A stretch of 64,000 nucleotides of DNA. Origin: Terrimonas ginsenosidimutans. GTDB taxonomy: Bacteria > Bacteroidota > Bacteroidia > Chitinophagales > Chitinophagaceae. The stretch spans positions 124,001 through 188,000 of the forward strand of contig NZ_JAKLTR010000011.1 in NCBI RefSeq assembly GCF_022012415.1, written 5' to 3'. Below the pieces are notes generated by a model. The model was not told where the DNA came from, ran no database searches, and worked only from the letters and a program-made list of their open reading frames with translations. A program made the position numbers and the translations under genes. Of this stretch, positions 61,680 to 64,000 are shown one piece after another; position 1 is the stretch's first letter, and each line of letters opens with the position of its first letter.

Positions 61680-63117
61680 CCGGACAGTGAGAAATTTTGA
61701 TCATTTTTCTGAGGTAGACAATTATTTTGCTCAATTGTTTCTTGAAGAAGATAACGCTTTTTCTAAAGTGATCTACAGGGATGCGCCGGTAGGGCTTGCC
61801 CTGCAGCACAATTTGTATGACTATTTCAGGCGTTTTGTTTTCGCAGCCCAATCACGTGGCTCGTTATTTCAGCGACTTGCGTTTAAGGTTCGGACATATG
61901 GGTGGGATCACCGGATCAAGTTCCTTATGAATCGGGCAATTGCAAGCTCTTCTCACGGGAATATTAGAGGAAGAATCGTTTTTTTTGCAGATAATTTCGT
62001 GCCGAGGATACTGGACGACTTTTTGAAAGTGATCGTGAAAATGGATAGCCGGAAAGTAGCTTTCTGCACTTCAGATTATCGGGCATATTCTTACATAAAA
62101 AAAAACAAGAGAGCAAATTATCCTGTAATTCTGTTTGGCGGAAAATCAAAACGAAGAAATATAGCTGCTAAAAAGCAGGCCGTTCAGGATCTTGAGCTTC
62201 AGGTTTATCCCATCCTCGAAAAGGAGTTTGGCTATCTCGCGGCAAAAATGCGCAATATCATTAAAGCCAATCTCAATATCCTTACAGATTATTATGACTT
62301 ATTCTACGACCAGTTGGATGAATTGAAACCGGAAAAAATCGTACTTGGTAGTGATGGTTTTTCTGTTTCAAGGGTGATCTGTTTTGCTGCCCGGCAATTA
62401 GGAATAGAGACATGCGTACTACAACACGGATTTATTGATTCGCAGAATGGCTACCTTCCTCTTATTGCGGATAATTTGTTTTGCTGGTCAGTTTACGAAA
62501 AAAAGTTCTTTGAGAGAAAAGGCGTGTCCTCTGAACGGTTATTTGTTGCCGGGTCTCCGAGGTTTGAAAATACAAGCTGGTTGCAAGGGCAAACTGATCC
62601 GAAAAGTGCAGATGAACTACTGTTTGTTATTTGCCCGGGTATCCCGCAGGATGTATATGATCAGATAGATCAGATAAGGGATATTGGCAGTCAGTTGAAA
62701 ACAGGGTATAAGATCCGTGTAAGGCCGCATCCGTATTATAAAGACCTGGCAGTTTCTTATTTTAAAACGAAACAGATTGACAATGCAGTCTTGGATGAAG
62801 ACCCATTCTTGCAGTCGATAAACCAATCCAGTCTCGTTGTTTTCGGTAATGTTTCGACGGGCGTATTCGAAACCGTGGGTTTGGGTAGAAGTGTATATAT
62901 ACTTTCGGGGACTCAGAACAAGTTTGATATATATGGCTTTCCGCGTATCGAAAAATCACTTTTATTGAAAGGGTTGAACGAAGGTGTTTCTTTAATAAAA
63001 GAATACGATATTCTGAATGCGCCAATGGCCGGATCCGCATCTCTTGTCGGTGCAGAATCTTCATCTGTTATTGCTGATATGCTAATTGCGCATAAAGGTG
63101 CCACATCGAATTTATGA
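61645..63117 (+). CDS. Probable GT-B surface-glycan glycosyltransferase
   Basis: This protein is 490 residues if it starts at ATG 61645, which overlaps the preceding gene by 35 bp. A GTG at 61687 would remove the overlap and 14 residues, and may be the real start. The C-terminal half has CVLQHGFID, LFVAGSPRFE, RVRPHPYY and VFGNVSTGVFETVGLGR, a pattern seen in capsule-type transferases such as the Kdo- and sialic-acid-linked families (polysialyltransferase/KpsS-like, CDP-glycerol-transferase-like). By position it is a candidate CMP-pseudaminic acid transferase. I do not recognise the exact family. There is no membrane helix. It overlaps the next gene by 4 bp. Confidence 0.65.
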   Translation: MLKSRKDINRYNRTVRNFDHFSEVDNYFAQLFLEEDNAFSKVIYRDAPVGLALQHNLYDYFRRFVFAAQSRGSLFQRLAFKVRTYGWDHRIKFLMNRAIASSSHGNIRGRIVFFADNFVPRILDDFLKVIVKMDSRKVAFCTSDYRAYSYIKKNKRANYPVILFGGKSKRRNIAAKKQAVQDLELQVYPILEKEFGYLAAKMRNIIKANLNILTDYYDLFYDQLDELKPEKIVLGSDGFSVSRVICFAARQLGIETCVLQHGFIDSQNGYLPLIADNLFCWSVYEKKFFERKGVSSERLFVAGSPRFENTSWLQGQTDPKSADELLFVICPGIPQDVYDQIDQIRDIGSQLKTGYKIRVRPHPYYKDLAVSYFKTKQIDNAVLDEDPFLQSINQSSLVVFGNVSTGVFETVGLGRSVYILSGTQNKFDIYGFPRIEKSLLLKGLNEGVSLIKEYDILNAPMAGSASLVGAESSSVIADMLIAHKGATSNL

Positions 63118-64000
63118 GTCTAGTAATCAGGATCGCGTCAATTACGAAAAAGTACGGCACTAACTTCATCGCGAATATCTTTCAGCAATGTCTTCGGTTC
63201 ATCATCATGTATATGGCGGCAAAGCAACTCGGTCCGAAAGAATTCGGCATTGTAAGCCTGCTGATAATGATCAGTAGCTATCTGATGAATGCTAATTTTG
63301 GAGCCGTCAACGGATTAAAAAGACAGATTCCTGTGTCTTATTCAAGACAAGGAGAAAATGTTGCCCGCGACGCCTTCTATTCGGTCTTCAATTTTAATAT
63401 CGTAAGCACACTTGTTGTGTCGCTGGTAGTGGCAGGCATACTGTTATTGCGCACGGACTACGATATATTTACCTGTGCTGTCCTGGTATTGCTTTCGCTT
63501 TCCGTTAATGTTTATTTTAGTGTACAGACATATTTCACTGCGACCGCAAGCTGGAAGGATTTGTTCAAGTTGCAGTTGACCTGCGGCCTGTTGTTAGTTG
63601 GGGCGCTGGTGAGTTTATTCTTTTCGGACTACCTGATTTTATTGCTGGCATATTCAGGCGCTTTTCTTTTTGCAAGTCTTCGTTTCTTTCTAAAGGCGCC
63701 GGTCCGTTTCTCGTTCGATAGCCAGATAGTCCGTGACAATATATATATCGGGTTTCCCATTATGATTGCCGGATTGATCTACTTTCTGTTCCAGACAACA
63801 GACAGATTGATCATTTCCCGCTACTATTTGAAAGAAGAGTTTGGATTCTATTCATTTGCATGGCTACTTGCCATGTCTTTAAATCTGATAGTAAGCCTGG
63901 CTTCAGAGTTGATTCTGCAGCGTGCGGCAAGCCGCTATGCAGGTGAATTTTACAATAACCAGATATTCCGGTTCCTGCTCCGGTATTCATTATTGGTTCA
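63114..64000 (+). CDS. Wzx-type polysaccharide flippase (N-terminal part)
   Basis: The frame starts at ATG 63114 (MSLVIRIASITKKYGTNF), overlaps the preceding stop by 4 bp, and is open through the end of the window (295 residues seen). It is a polytopic membrane protein with six or more helices and the early pattern LGPKEFGIVSLLIM, typical of the MATE/MOP flippase group (Polysacc_synt). Flippases move lipid-linked glycan repeat units across the inner membrane. It continues the glycan operon beyond the window, so a Wzy-type polymerase and more transferases are expected downstream. Confidence 0.85.
   Translation, partial: MSLVIRIASITKKYGTNFIANIFQQCLRFIIMYMAAKQLGPKEFGIVSLLIMISSYLMNANFGAVNGLKRQIPVSYSRQGENVARDAFYSVFNFNIVSTLVVSLVVAGILLLRTDYDIFTCAVLVLLSLSVNVYFSVQTYFTATASWKDLFKLQLTCGLLLVGALVSLFFSDYLILLLAYSGAFLFASLRFFLKAPVRFSFDSQIVRDNIYIGFPIMIAGLIYFLFQTTDRLIISRYYLKEEFGFYSFAWLLAMSLNLIVSLASELILQRAASRYAGEFYNNQIFRFLLRYSLLV

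Overview
The window looks like a chromosomal segment from a member of the Bacteroidota, most likely the Chitinophagaceae or a close relative. The reasons are lineage-typical protein families (GLPGLI family, BF3164-like lipoprotein, a DUF4834-like protein, a long PurF-type amidophosphoribosyltransferase), many Bacteroidota-style TAnnTTTG promoter elements just upstream of starts, weak Shine-Dalgarno sites and many short lipoproteins. No phage, IS transposase, CRISPR array or rRNA was recognised.

Layout. 1-2.4 kb: the tail of a surface protein converges on a PMT/ArnT-like membrane glycosyltransferase across a strong bidirectional terminator. 3.0-16.2 kb: a signalling and exopolysaccharide block. 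It holds a CHASE3 protein with a degenerate kinase ATPase domain, a full CHASE3-PAS-HisKA-HATPase-REC-HPt hybrid kinase, a lone receiver, a membrane-anchored HEAT-repeat protein, a processive family-2 glycosyltransferase, an LtaS-like sulfatase-fold transferase, a YaiO-like outer-membrane barrel with TPRs and an unknown membrane-anchored protein. Spacing is 61 bp or less throughout from the hybrid kinase onward, so this is probably one operon. 16.2-26.3 kb: mixed small genes (truncated lipoprotein, Rieske protein, HflX, outer-membrane barrel, a CAT-anticodon tRNA, lipoprotein, GLPGLI protein, thioredoxin-like protein, small membrane proteins). 26.5-35.5 kb: rimP-nusA-infB followed by two tandem SurA-type periplasmic foldases, separated by a 1-kb non-coding gap that contains an inverted pair of about 270-bp repeats. 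35.6-47.3 kb: housekeeping and metabolic genes (PurF-like, SixA-like, GT-B glycosyltransferase, aminotransferase, MsrB, adenylate kinase, DinB-like, PaaZ, crotonase).

48-64 kb: a surface-glycan locus read entirely on the + strand. A Wza-like SLBB exporter and a Wzz-like protein are followed by a complete pseudaminic acid pathway (PseB, C, G, H, I, F). Two unusual oxidoreductases sit inside it. A HisH/HisF-like/amidotransferase trio follows, expected to amidinate the sugar. A probable glycosyltransferase and the start of a Wzx-type flippase run off the window end. Most genes overlap by 1-4 bp, indicating a single long operon.

A recurring theme is non-coding: many intergenic gaps carry long, often perfect inverted repeats built from short tandem units (CCGTTNN, GNTCGAT, TTTAAAGG, CGATGCGCNN and AAAAAGTC classes). 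Most lie at gene 3' ends or between convergent genes, but one perfect 31-bp repeat ends four bases before the rimP start. The strongest candidates for under-described biology are the kinase/pseudokinase-linked exopolysaccharide operon, the modified pseudaminic acid locus and these palindromic repeat families.
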